Origin: Massilia sp. Bi118
GTDB taxonomy: Bacteria; Pseudomonadota; Gammaproteobacteria; Burkholderiales; Burkholderiaceae_D
Assembly (NCBI RefSeq): GCF_918697865.1
Contig: NZ_CAKKMV010000001.1
Location: 372,001-436,000, forward strand
Length of the DNA stretch: 64,000 nucleotides
Direction: 5' to 3'
Under the pieces are notes generated by a model. It did no database searches, had not been told where the DNA came from, and saw only the letters and a list, made by a program, of their open reading frames with translations. This document shows, one piece after another, positions 8,515-17,974 of this stretch. Made by a program: the position numbers and the translations under genes. How positions within the stretch are numbered: the stretch's first letter is position 1; every line of letters begins with the position of its first letter.

Positions 8515-8888
8515 GAACGTGTTTGAAGTTTGTCGTGGGTGTGCTTGCCCTATGTTCGCTGGCCCAAGCCGCCGAGAGGCGGGAAACTTGGGACGGTAGC
8601 CCAAAGCCACTGAAGGGCGACTACCAGATATACGGCGGTGAGTTGGGTGACATGGTGCCGCCAACGAAAAAGGACCGGAAGGTGGCGTTCATGTTCAAGG
8701 AGCCCCTAGCGAAGGAGCTGTTCGACCAGATTGGGCCGGACACAAAGACCCCTTGTAGCGGCGCTGAGGATTACCGAGAGCGGAATAAAGGCGATCTTTC
8801 CTGTACTTATACCAAAAGCGATGGATATTCTTGCTATTTGGGCCTTAACGTCCCAACCGGTAAGAGTATCAACGGGGCCACCTGCTAA
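8511..8888 (+). CDS. putative periplasmic immunity protein for the adjacent effector
   Basis: This 125-residue protein has a clear signal peptide (hydrophobic VVGVLALCSLAQA, cleavage after AQA) and four Cys in the mature part that could form two disulfides. It begins inside the ATGA that ends the endopeptidase, so the two are translationally coupled. A small periplasmic protein placed directly after a murein-cutting type VI effector is the expected cognate inhibitor. This is inferred from position and export; I do not recognise the fold. The GC content here is lower than in the surrounding genes, which suggests acquisition by transfer. Confidence 0.6.
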   Translation: MRTCLKFVVGVLALCSLAQAAERRETWDGSPKPLKGDYQIYGGELGDMVPPTKKDRKVAFMFKEPLAKELFDQIGPDTKTPCSGAEDYRERNKGDLSCTYTKSDGYSCYLGLNVPTGKSINGATC

Positions 8889-8900
8889 GCGCTGCCGGAA

Positions 8901-9320
8901 TCACTGAAAAATCAACCCGTGCTGCCGGCACCAGGCCTCCAGCGCGACCCGGGTTTCTTTCTCCCGGAAACCGTACCATGCATCCAGCAACCCGCGCTCC
9001 TCGAGCAGGCGGGAAAAGCGGTCGTAAGGATCCTGCCGGGCAAAGATTTCCTGCAGCCGCTGTTGATCGCCCGCCAGATGGCCGGCGCCGAAACGCTGCA
9101 TCAGCGCCCGGCCCAGGCCGAGCTCGCTGGCGGCCGGCACCGGCACATAGTTGCCGCCGGCCTCGATCTGGCCCGGCAGCGGCGCCTCCTCATCCATGTA
9201 CTCGTCGTTGAGCAGATGGATCATGCCGGTGTCGCGTGCAACGAGCGCCTTCGCGCTGCCTTCGCCATCGTCGACCAGGATGGCCGCGTTCTCCAGTTCG
9301 TCCAGTTTCACAGCTGTCAT
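8901..9320 (-). CDS. UPF0158 family protein
   Basis: This 139-residue protein matches UPF0158 along its length: it begins MTAVKLDELENAAILV and has QDPYDRFSRLLEERGLLDAWYGFRE near the end, the family's most conserved block. The function is unknown. I chose the ATG at 9320 because GGAGG is just upstream; an in-frame start at 9359 would place translation inside the groEL terminator. It lies downstream of groEL on the same strand but beyond the terminator, so it is probably expressed separately. It has no signal peptide. Confidence 0.82.
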   Translation of the reverse strand: MTAVKLDELENAAILVDDGEGSAKALVARDTGMIHLLNDEYMDEEAPLPGQIEAGGNYVPVPAASELGLGRALMQRFGAGHLAGDQQRLQEIFARQDPYDRFSRLLEERGLLDAWYGFREKETRVALEAWCRQHGLIFQ

Positions 9321-9338
9321 CGCCTGCCTCCCGGAATG

Positions 9339-9370
9339 AAAAAAGCCCGCGGGGCGCAAACCCCGCGGGC
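9339..9370 (-). terminator. intrinsic terminator after groEL
   Basis: A perfect 10-bp stem (GCCCGCGGGG / CCCCGCGGGC) with a 6-base loop is followed, reading leftward, by six U. It lies 43 bases past the groEL stop and ends the groESL transcript. Confidence 0.9.
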
Positions 9371-9412
9371 CTTACTTTACTACTCGGTTGGCTGTGAAGC
9401 CGTCCGGCTTGA

Positions 9413-11092
<1,680 letters not shown>

Positions 11093-11383
11093 TTACTGGG
11101 CCACGACGGCCATGATGTCTTCTTCGCGCATGACCAGCAGTTCCTCGCCGTTGACCTTGACGGTCTGGCCCGAGTACTTGCCGAACAGAACGCGGTCGCC
11201 GACTTTCACTTCCAGCGGACGGACGTTGCCGTTTTCTTGCACTTTGCCGTTGCCCACGGCGAGAATCTCACCCTGGTCCGGTTTCTCGGCCGCTGCATCG
11301 GGGATGATCAGGCCGGACGCAGTTTTGGTTTCCTGGTCGAGACGCTTCACGATCACGCGATCGTGCAATGGGCGAAGGTTCAT
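11093..11383 (-). CDS. groS: co-chaperonin GroES
   Basis: This is a 96-residue GroES. It begins [16 protein letters not shown] and contains the mobile loop ([18 protein letters not shown]) that contacts GroEL. It ends with the conserved [11 protein letters not shown] chose the ATG at 11383 from family length and an AGGAG upstream; the open frame to 11470 runs through the promoter and CIRCE and is not coding. It is the first gene of groESL. Confidence 0.98.
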   Translation of the reverse strand: MNLRPLHDRVIVKRLDQETKTASGLIIPDAAAEKPDQGEILAVGNGKVQENGNVRPLEVKVGDRVLFGKYSGQTVKVNGEELLVMREEDIMAVVAQ

Positions 11384-11456
11384 GCAAAACTCCTTTGTGT
11401 GTTGATTGACTGTTCGTTTGAAAACCGCCCCGGTTTCGGCGGCGGGTGAGGGGCTG

Positions 11457-11483
11457 TTAGCACTCCTCACTAACGAGTGCTAA
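11457..11483. promoter_or_regulatory. CIRCE operator for HrcA
   Basis: A perfect inverted repeat TTAGCACTC-N9-GAGTGCTAA lies directly after the groES promoter -10 box. This is the consensus CIRCE element bound by the heat-shock repressor HrcA. Its position, covering the likely transcription start, fits repression at normal temperature. Confidence 0.97.
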
Positions 11484-11511
11484 TTATAGGGACGATAATG
11501 GGGCATTTCAA
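11483..11511 (-). promoter_or_regulatory. groESL promoter
   Basis: On the leftward strand TTGAAA and TATAAT are separated by exactly 17 bases. The -10 box touches the CIRCE operator by one base. The pattern is a near-consensus sigma-70 promoter controlled by HrcA rather than a sigma-32 promoter. Confidence 0.85.
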
Positions 11512-11669
11512 GCGGCCATGTTGGCGATTTGGCAGACTTTTTTGTGCTTGCGCAAGCGGATGACCTGGCCTGGCGCAAGGAAGCGCAGAAGCCTACCACC
11601 CATTTTTTAAATCCTGCGCACGGAACGCATCCTGTTGACGAAGAATCGCTCCCGATCCTATAGTGTTGA

Positions 11670-11930
11670 ATGATTTCCGAATTCCAAGAACTGTCCGATA
11701 AAATCGATCGGCTCGCCCAGCTGACCCAGTCGCTGCGTAGCGAGAACTACCTGCTGCGCCAGGCCAATGCCCTGCTGAGCGCCGAAAACCTCGATTTCAA
11801 GCACCGGCTGCTGCAGGCCCAGCATAGAGTCGAAGCGATGCTGGTCCAGCTCGAACCCGGCGATGCCGATGACGATGGCGCCGGCGACGACGCATCCGCC
11901 AACCCCGACGACGCCGAGGCCGCACGATGA
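11670..11930 (+). CDS. ZapB-like coiled-coil cell-division protein (TIGR02449-type)
   Basis: This 86-residue protein is mostly one predicted coiled coil (residues ~1-60, with heptad Leu/Ile positions), followed by an acidic Asp/Ala tail. Small coiled-coil proteins of this type precede zapA in many beta- and gammaproteobacteria and are thought to help Z-ring assembly. The last codons overlap the zapA start by ATGA at 11927-11930, so the pair is translationally coupled. The ZapB identity is inferred from context. Confidence 0.75.
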   Translation: MISEFQELSDKIDRLAQLTQSLRSENYLLRQANALLSAENLDFKHRLLQAQHRVEAMLVQLEPGDADDDGAGDDASANPDDAEAAR

Positions 11931-12238
11931 TCCACCTGGACGTATTGATCATGGGCCAGGCCTACCGCCTGGCCTGCCGCGAGGGCGAGCAGCAAACCTT
12001 GCGCGAAGCCGTGCATTACCTCGACACCAAGATGTGCGCACTGCGCGACTCGGGCAAGGTGAAGGGCACCGACCGCATCGCCGTCATGGCTGCGCTGTCG
12101 GTGACTGCCGAATTCCTGTCCGTGAAGTCGCCGCAAGGCCCGCTCGGGGACCAGTCCATGTTGGAAGTCAAGCAGAAACTGGAAGCCATGCATTCGGTGT
12201 TGGATCAGGCTCTGGCGCCGCAAGAAAATCTCGCCTGA
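11927..12238 (+). CDS. zapA: cell division protein ZapA
   Basis: This 103-residue ZapA starts with IHLDVLIMGQAYRLACREGEQ, the family's N-terminal strand region, and continues into a long helix with DRIAVMAALSVTAEFL. ZapA tetramers bind FtsZ and bundle filaments at mid-cell. It is coupled to the upstream coiled-coil gene. The 6S RNA gene follows at once, the usual proteobacterial order. Confidence 0.93.
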   Translation: MIHLDVLIMGQAYRLACREGEQQTLREAVHYLDTKMCALRDSGKVKGTDRIAVMAALSVTAEFLSVKSPQGPLGDQSMLEVKQKLEAMHSVLDQALAPQENLA

Positions 12239-12250
12239 GCCGGAATTCGT

Positions 12251-12278
12251 TTGACATGGCAGTTCATCGTAGTAAACT
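12251..12278 (+). promoter_or_regulatory. promoter of the 6S RNA gene
   Basis: A consensus -35 box TTGACA at 12251-12256 is followed after 16 bases by TAAACT at 12273-12278 (four of six consensus bases). This places the transcript start near 12286, at the base of the 6S closing stem. Confidence 0.6.
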
Positions 12279-12283
12279 GCCGT

Positions 12284-12462
12284 CTACCCTGCGGTGTTCG
12301 AGATTTGCCATATATTCCTTGAACCATTCATTCGCATAGGTTGCGGGATATGCTTGGTGGGCGTGATCGTCACTAGTTTGACGAACCCGAAATTGAGCTG
12401 ACTGTGACCACCTTGAGCCGCTTAGGTTCGGGATGCCGGCAAAAACGGCACAGGCGGGGCAT
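12284..12462 (+). ncRNA. ssrS: 6S RNA
   Basis: The ~178-nt transcript starts near ACCCTGCGGTG and ends near CACAGGCGGGG; the two segments pair to close the rod. Inside, TTCCTTGAACC and the AT-rich segment after GATTTGCC fit betaproteobacterial 6S RNAs. 6S RNA mimics an open promoter and sequesters the sigma-70 holoenzyme in stationary phase. Its place right after zapA, the strong promoter and the absence of any protein-coding pattern support the call. The ends are accurate to a few bases only. Confidence 0.82.
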
Positions 12463-12470
12463 AATTCGGA

Positions 12471-12503
12471 GCGGCTGCGTACTTGATGCGCAGCCGCTTT
12501 TTT
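12471..12503 (+). terminator. intrinsic terminator after 6S RNA
   Basis: A 9-bp stem GCGGCTGCG / CGCAGCCGC is followed by six T. It ends the 6S RNA transcript just before the EVE gene. Confidence 0.88.
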
Positions 12504-12521
12504 ATTTTTGGAGCGAAGCGC

Positions 12522-12986
12522 ATGCGCTACTGGTTGATGAAATCCGAACCCGACGAAGTCAGTATCGACGACGTGGCGGCCGCAAAGGACAAGACAGTCG
12601 CCTGGTTCGGCGTTCGCAACTACCAGGCCCGTAATTTCATGCGCGAGATGCGGCCCGGCGACCAGGCTTTCTTCTACCACTCCAGCTGCGCCAACATCGG
12701 CATCGCCGGCATCGTGGAGATCGTCGGCGACGCCTATCCGGACGCCACCCAGTTCGACGCCGCCAGCCCCTATTTCGACGCCAAGGCCACGCCGGAGACC
12801 CCGCGCTGGGACAGCGTCGACATCCGCCACCTGCGCACCACGCGGCTGGTGCCGCTGGCCGAACTGCGCAGCCATCCGGAACTCGAAGGCATGCGCCTGC
12901 TGGCGAAAGGCAGCCGCCTGTCGGTCACGCCGGTCGAGCCGGCGGAATGGCGCTTCATCGAACAACGGCTCCTTCAGGAATCCTGA
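12522..12986 (+). CDS. EVE domain-containing protein
   Basis: This 154-residue protein is a single EVE domain (PUA-like fold): it begins MRYWLMKSEPDEVSIDD and contains WFGVRNYQARNFMREM and GDQAFFYHSSC. EVE domains bind modified bases in DNA or RNA; the bacterial role of this short form is not settled. GGAG lies eight bases before the ATG at 12522. The earlier in-frame ATG at 12483 falls inside the 6S terminator and is rejected. Confidence 0.9.
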   Translation: MRYWLMKSEPDEVSIDDVAAAKDKTVAWFGVRNYQARNFMREMRPGDQAFFYHSSCANIGIAGIVEIVGDAYPDATQFDAASPYFDAKATPETPRWDSVDIRHLRTTRLVPLAELRSHPELEGMRLLAKGSRLSVTPVEPAEWRFIEQRLLQES

Positions 12987-13064
12987 GGCCAGGCCGCAAA
13001 ACCTGATTGGACGCGCCCGCGCGGCGCCCCGTAGAGTAGCTGCTCCCTCATCCAAGGAGCAGTC

Positions 13065-13937
13065 ATGGCAGCTATCGTCAACATCGTGAACGCCTTCGTC
13101 GACGGCGGCCGCGGCGGCAATCCGGCCGGCGTGGTGCTCGACGCCGACGCCCTGTCCGCGCAGCAGAAGCAGGCCATCGCCAGGCTGGCCGGCCTGTCCG
13201 AAACCGCCTTCGTCTCGGCGTCCAGGGTCGCCGGTGTCAAGCTCGAATTCTTCACCCCCAGCCGCCAGATCGCCCACTGCGGCCACGCCACCATCGCCAC
13301 CTTCGCCCTGCTGTCCCAGCGCGGGCTGGTAAGCGGTCCCGAATCTTCCAAGGAGACCATCGACGGTAACCGCCGCATCGTGCTGCGCGGCGAGCAGGCC
13401 TTCATGGAGCAGCGCGCCCCCACCTGCGTCGACGAGGCGGACTTTCCGCCGGCCGTGACGGGCGCCCGCATCCTCGCCAGCCTGGGGCTCGGTCCCGCGG
13501 ACGTCCTGGCATCGCCTTGCGTGGTCGGCACCGGCAACCGTTTCGTGCTGGTGCATGCGCGCTCGAGCGCGGTGCTCGCCACGCTGGCGCCCGACATGGG
13601 CGAGATCGCGCTTGTGAGCGAAGCCTTCGGCGCGATCGGTTACTACGTCTTCGCGACCGACGACCCTGAGTTCGCGGCGACCACCCGCATGTTCGGGCCG
13701 GCCTACGGCATCGAGGAAGAAGCCGCGACCGGCATGGCCGCCGGGCCGCTGGCCTGCTACCTGTACGACCGCCTGGGCGTGCGTGACACCGCGATGCAGA
13801 TCCGGCAGGGCGCCTTCATGCGCGAGCCTTCGCCCTCGCGCATCGCGGTCGAACTGCGGCTGGAGGAAGGGCGGATCGCCGGCCTGTACGCCGGCGGCAG
13901 CGCCAGGGTCGTCAGCGCCTTGAACGTGGTCGTGTAG
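13065..13937 (+). CDS. PhzF family isomerase-like protein
   Basis: This 290-residue protein has the two-lobed PhzF fold. The segment GGNPAGVVLDAD with SETAFVS carries the family's active-site Glu, and QIAHCGHATIATF is the second signature. Members isomerise or epimerise small acids; the true substrate is unknown outside phenazine clusters, and no phenazine genes are nearby. AAGGAG precedes the start. It converges with a LysR gene: their stops abut at 13937/13938. Confidence 0.88.
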   Translation: MAAIVNIVNAFVDGGRGGNPAGVVLDADALSAQQKQAIARLAGLSETAFVSASRVAGVKLEFFTPSRQIAHCGHATIATFALLSQRGLVSGPESSKETIDGNRRIVLRGEQAFMEQRAPTCVDEADFPPAVTGARILASLGLGPADVLASPCVVGTGNRFVLVHARSSAVLATLAPDMGEIALVSEAFGAIGYYVFATDDPEFAATTRMFGPAYGIEEEAATGMAAGPLACYLYDRLGVRDTAMQIRQGAFMREPSPSRIAVELRLEEGRIAGLYAGGSARVVSALNVVV

Positions 13938-14816
13938 TCAGTCTTGCCAGGCGCGCTGCACTGCGCGCCGGGCGACACGCAGCAGGCTCGGTTTGGCGGG
14001 ATCGATGGCGCTCGCGAAGTGCACGCCGGCGTCCACCGTTACGCCTTCGAGGATGCGCACGGCGTCGCCGGCGCCGGGCTTCTCCAGCAGGTCGCGGCGG
14101 ATCAGCGAAAGGCCGGTTTCCTGGCCCACCAGTTCGAGCAGCAGGCTTTCATCGTCGGTGCGGATGGCGGGCGCGAAGGGGAGGCCGTGCTTCGCGAACA
14201 GCGCCGTCGTCAGGCGGAAGAAGGAGCAGTCGTCGGAAGTGCCGATCCAGGGCAGGGCGAGGGCGCCGGCCAGGCCGCCGGCGTCGACGCGGTCCTGCCA
14301 GGCGGCCGGGTAGCCGACCACGAATTCTGCCCGCCGCAGCAGGGTCGTATCGAGCGCCATCCCGTCCAGATTGCCCTCGACGAAGCCGGCGTCGAGCACG
14401 CCATCCTCGATGTTCTTCAGCACCGCGCCGGAGGTCGTCTGCACCAGCGACAGCACCACGTGGGGCGCGGCTTCGCGCATGTGGCGCAGGAAGGCCGGCA
14501 GGCGCAGGAAGGCGGGGTCGTTGACGGTGCCGATCACCAGTTCCCCGGCCACTTCGCCGTTCAGGGTATTGGCCTCGTCGCGGATCGCGTCCACCGCGTG
14601 CAGGGCGCGCTTGGCGTGGCCGAACACCGCCTCGCCGGCGGCGGTCAGCTGCATCCCCTTGGCGTGGCGGTCGAACAGGCGCACGCGCAGCTCCTCTTCG
14701 AGCTGCTTGATGTGGGCGCTGATCGCCGGCTGGCTCAGGTGCAGCAGTTCCGCCGCCCGCGCGACGGTGCCGCAGCGGGCGATGGTGACCAATGACTTCA
14801 GCTGGTGGATGTCCAT
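13938..14816 (-). CDS. LysR-family transcriptional regulator
   Basis: This 292-residue LysR protein has an N-terminal winged helix (GTVARAAELLHLSQPAISAHIKQLE) and a C-terminal periplasmic-binding-like sensor. Its start is 33 bases from that of the divergent DMT transporter at 14850, so it probably controls that gene. The effector cannot be read from the sequence. Confidence 0.9.
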   Translation of the reverse strand: MDIHQLKSLVTIARCGTVARAAELLHLSQPAISAHIKQLEEELRVRLFDRHAKGMQLTAAGEAVFGHAKRALHAVDAIRDEANTLNGEVAGELVIGTVNDPAFLRLPAFLRHMREAAPHVVLSLVQTTSGAVLKNIEDGVLDAGFVEGNLDGMALDTTLLRRAEFVVGYPAAWQDRVDAGGLAGALALPWIGTSDDCSFFRLTTALFAKHGLPFAPAIRTDDESLLLELVGQETGLSLIRRDLLEKPGAGDAVRILEGVTVDAGVHFASAIDPAKPSLLRVARRAVQRAWQD

Positions 14817-14849
14817 CCGCCTATTTTATAACCATCACGAAAGAACGAT

Positions 14850-15737
14850 ATGGCAGTCAAAGATCTCCTTCTCGGCATTCTCGTCGCCCTCATCTGGGGC
14901 GCGAATTTCTCCGTCATCCGGCTCGGCCTGGCCGACGTCGATCCCTTCGCGCTGGCCTGCGCGCGCTTCTTCCTCAGCGCGTTCCCGCTCATATTTCTAT
15001 TGCCGCGTCCCGCCACGCCGCTGCGCTATGTGGCGGGCTACGGCGCCCTGTTCGGCGGCGGCTTCTGGGGCATGGTCAACCTGGGCATGTTCGTCGGCGT
15101 GCCGGCGGGGCTGGCCTCGCTGCTGCTGCAGATGAGCGCCTTCTTCACCATCCTGCTTGCCGCCGCGGTGCTGGGCGAACGCATCGCCGCGCGCCAGTGG
15201 GCCGGCATGGCGCTGGCCTTCGCCGGCCTGGCGATCATCGTCGCGTCGAGTATCGGCAGCGGCGCCGGCTGGGGCATCGCCCTGATCGTGCTGGCGGCAG
15301 GCGTCTGGAGCGTGTGCAACGTGATCGTGCGGCGCGCGCGGCCGGACGACATGTTCGCCTTCCTGGTCTGGGCCTGCGCTTTCGCGACGCTGTCCCTGGT
15401 AGCACTGACCCTGGCCACCAAAGGCGCGGCGCCCTTCGTCCGCATGGCTGCGGCGATGTCCGCGACAGCCGTGTTCTCGGTGCTGTTCCAGGCCTGGGTG
15501 ACGACGCTGTTCGGCTACTGGGTGTGGAATTCGCTGCTGAAGACCTACCCGGCCAGCCAGGTCGCGCCGCTGTCGCTGCTGGTGCCGGTGGCCGGCATGC
15601 TGACCTCCTGGCTGGTCTACGGCGAGACGATCGCTGCGGCCAGGCTGCTGGCTGCGTGCTGCATCCTGTCCGGCATCGCGGTGATGTTCTTCGGCGAGCG
15701 GCTGGTTTTATTGGGCCGGAGCGCACTGCCGCGCTGA
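14850..15737 (+). CDS. EamA/DMT-family transporter
   Basis: This 295-residue, ten-helix drug/metabolite transporter is made of two EamA repeats. The first begins LLGILVALIWGANFSVIRLGL, with the conserved WG near the N-terminus; the second begins near GWGIALIVLAAGVW. Members export amino acids or other small metabolites. It is divergent from a LysR regulator, a common arrangement for amino-acid exporters. The substrate is unknown. Confidence 0.88.
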   Translation: MAVKDLLLGILVALIWGANFSVIRLGLADVDPFALACARFFLSAFPLIFLLPRPATPLRYVAGYGALFGGGFWGMVNLGMFVGVPAGLASLLLQMSAFFTILLAAAVLGERIAARQWAGMALAFAGLAIIVASSIGSGAGWGIALIVLAAGVWSVCNVIVRRARPDDMFAFLVWACAFATLSLVALTLATKGAAPFVRMAAAMSATAVFSVLFQAWVTTLFGYWVWNSLLKTYPASQVAPLSLLVPVAGMLTSWLVYGETIAAARLLAACCILSGIAVMFFGERLVLLGRSALPR

Positions 15738-15742
15738 GCGTG

Positions 15743-15946
15743 TCAGCAGGCGCCGGACAGGGTGTCGCGCCGGATGCGCAAATGGGTATGCGGTGCGCGG
15801 ATTCCGGCGCACATGCCCCAGGCCGCGGCCCAGCGCAGGGCCTGGTCGGTGGCGGCGCCGAACGGACGCGCGGCGGCGGCCCGCTTCAGGGCGGTCGACA
15901 TGCGCTGCATCGCGTACAGCTTTCTGGGTGAGATGGCGTGCTTCAT
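15743..15946 (-). CDS. small basic hypothetical protein (67 aa)
   Basis: The frame has the strong third-position G/C bias of real genes in this genome: nearly every codon ends in G or C. The product MKHAISPRKLYAMQRM... is basic, with one amphipathic segment (RWAAAWGMCAGI). No good ribosome site marks the ATG at 15946 or the alternative at 15967. I do not recognise it. It converges with the DMT transporter. Confidence 0.45.
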   Translation of the reverse strand: MKHAISPRKLYAMQRMSTALKRAAAARPFGAATDQALRWAAAWGMCAGIRAPHTHLRIRRDTLSGAC

Positions 15947-16054
15947 GGGACCACGATAGATTCCCATGCGGCCACGAACGGTGCTCCATTTAACTCATGG
16001 ATCGTTTAAAGACACTGCCAGCGGAGGGCGCCGCCGGGGCGTGCAGGAGGACGC

Positions 16055-17134
16055 CTAGCGAGCTTGTAAGAGTTCGTCCAACAAGGCTTCCGCCAGCTTG
16101 TTCTGGTCGGATTGGTCGATGTCCGTGTTGTTGAGCAGGACCACCGCGGCGCCGTCTACGGGCGCGTACACCAGCAGGGTCTTGTAGCCGCCGATGACGC
16201 CGCCGTTCCAGATCACCCTGCGTTTCGCTGCACCGCTGCCGACTTCGCGGACCCTGCCGCCCAGCGCATAGTTTTCTTCCGCATGCTGCACGGTGAGCAG
16301 TTCGGCGCGCGACTTGTTCGACAACAGATCGCCCGCATACACGGCATCGGCGATCGCGACCAGGTCGGCCGCGGTGCTGTAGACCGTGCCGCTGGCGGCG
16401 ACCATGGGCGGCATCGCGCTCATCTTGCGCTTTGCTTTTTGCTTGTCGTAGGCCAGGGCGGCTTGCGGCAGGGAGGTCCAGGTCTCGCCGGCGAAGCCGG
16501 TGTCACGCACGCCTGCCGGTTGCAGCACCAGGCGCGCGACCGCTTGCTGGAAAGGTTCGCCGGTGACTTTTTCGACGATGGCGCCGACCAGCACCCAGTT
16601 GGTGAAGGAATAGTCGAACTTGGCGCCGGGCTCGAAGATCGGGGCGCCGGCGCCGTAACGCAGCGCGCCCTGGGACGGCGTGAGTGTCGAGCTTTCGGTC
16701 GCGGCGCGGTCCTGCTTCAAAGCTTGCGCCAGGCCGTTCGGGATGCCGCTCGTATTCGACAGCAGATGCCGCACGGTGACGCGGCCGCTTTCGCGCGGCA
16801 GTTCGGGCAGGTAGGCGGTTATTGGGCTGTCGAGTTCTATGCGGCCCTGGTCCATCAGGCGCAGTACCGCCACCGTGGTGATCCACTTGGAGATCGAGCC
16901 GACCAGGAAGCGCGTGTGAGCCTCGTTGGCGAGCGGCTGTTCGATGCGGGCCTGGCCCCGGGCGGTGACCAGTGAGGTGGCGCCGCGCGCAGGCCGCAAG
17001 AGGAGTACACCGTCCTGCTGCGCGGTCTTGAATTTGCCGGCGGCGAGTTCGGTGGCCTTGTCTTGCTGCGGCGGCGTGCTCGCGCAGCCGCCCAGTGCCA
17101 GGACGGCGGCGGCAATCAGGAGGCGGCGGCGCAT
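16055..17134 (-). CDS. class C beta-lactamase-fold serine hydrolase, lipoprotein
   Basis: This 359-residue protein has a lipobox LGGC (Cys at 17), so it is probably membrane-anchored in the periplasm. The serine nucleophile motif SxxK is SISK in FLVGSISKWITTVAVLRLMDQ. The usual YxN triad is YSF followed by TN (KFDYSFTNWVLVG). Family members are DD-peptidases, esterases or beta-lactamases. Resistance activity cannot be inferred, since the group is mostly esterase-like. It lies downstream of lgt on the same strand. Confidence 0.85.
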   Translation of the reverse strand: MRRRLLIAAAVLALGGCASTPPQQDKATELAAGKFKTAQQDGVLLLRPARGATSLVTARGQARIEQPLANEAHTRFLVGSISKWITTVAVLRLMDQGRIELDSPITAYLPELPRESGRVTVRHLLSNTSGIPNGLAQALKQDRAATESSTLTPSQGALRYGAGAPIFEPGAKFDYSFTNWVLVGAIVEKVTGEPFQQAVARLVLQPAGVRDTGFAGETWTSLPQAALAYDKQKAKRKMSAMPPMVAASGTVYSTAADLVAIADAVYAGDLLSNKSRAELLTVQHAEENYALGGRVREVGSGAAKRRVIWNGGVIGGYKTLLVYAPVDGAAVVLLNNTDIDQSDQNKLAEALLDELLQAR

Positions 17135-17150
17135 GCGTCGTCGCTGTGAC

Positions 17151-17972
17151 TTATGCGTGGACGGCGCGGGTGCCGTTGCCCTTGCGCGAGTAGGCCCAGC
17201 CCAGCATCAGCAGACCTGCCACGATCATCGGCAGCGACAGGACCTGGCCGGAGGTGATCGGCAGGCCGAGGAAGGTGGTCTCCCAGTCCGGCACGCGGAA
17301 GTACTCGGTAAAGAATCGCGCGCAGCCGTAGAGCAGGGTGTAGAGGGCGCCGACCGCCAGGCGCGGGCGCGGCTTGCGCGCGAAGAGCCACATGATCGCG
17401 AACACCAGCACGCCGTCGACCAGCATCTGGTACAGCGGCGATGGGTGGACCAGGTGGTCCGTGATGCCCGGCCACTGCATGGCCCAGGGCAGCGAGGGGT
17501 CGGCCATGCGGCCCGGCAGTTCGTGGTTGATGAAGTTGCCGAGGCGTCCGCAGGCATAGCCGATCGGGACCATCGGGGCGATGAAGTCATACACGTCGAG
17601 CAGGTTGCGCTTGCGCTTGCGGGCCCACAGCGCCATCGCCACCAGCACGCCGATGAAGCCGCCGTGGTAGGACATGCCGCCCTGCCAGGTCTTGAAGATG
17701 TCGATCGGATGCGCGGCAAAGTGGGCCGGCTGGTAGAACAGCACCTCGCCCAGGCGCCCGCCGATCACCACGCCGAGCATCCCGTAGAACAGCATGTCGT
17801 CGAGGTCCTCTTTGGTCCAGCCCTGCGCCTGGATGTGCGGCTGGGTCCTGATGCGCACGCGGCCGAGGATGATGAAGAGGGCGAAGGCGAGTACGTACAT
17901 GATCCCGTACCAGTGGATGGGTACGGGACCGATGTTGAAGGCGACGGGGTCCCAGTTTGGGTGGACGAGCAT
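17151..17972 (-). CDS. lgt: prolipoprotein diacylglyceryl transferase
   Basis: This 273-residue, seven-helix inner-membrane enzyme transfers diacylglyceryl from phosphatidylglycerol to the lipobox Cys of prelipoproteins. The signature GRLGNFINHELPGR is complete, and the essential His is in GGMSYHGGFIG. The next gene downstream is itself a lipoprotein. Its start lies two bases after the stop of the upstream LysR gene, so the two may share a transcript. Confidence 0.97.
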   Translation of the reverse strand: MLVHPNWDPVAFNIGPVPIHWYGIMYVLAFALFIILGRVRIRTQPHIQAQGWTKEDLDDMLFYGMLGVVIGGRLGEVLFYQPAHFAAHPIDIFKTWQGGMSYHGGFIGVLVAMALWARKRKRNLLDVYDFIAPMVPIGYACGRLGNFINHELPGRMADPSLPWAMQWPGITDHLVHPSPLYQMLVDGVLVFAIMWLFARKPRPRLAVGALYTLLYGCARFFTEYFRVPDWETTFLGLPITSGQVLSLPMIVAGLLMLGWAYSRKGNGTRAVHA

Positions 17973-17974
17973 GA

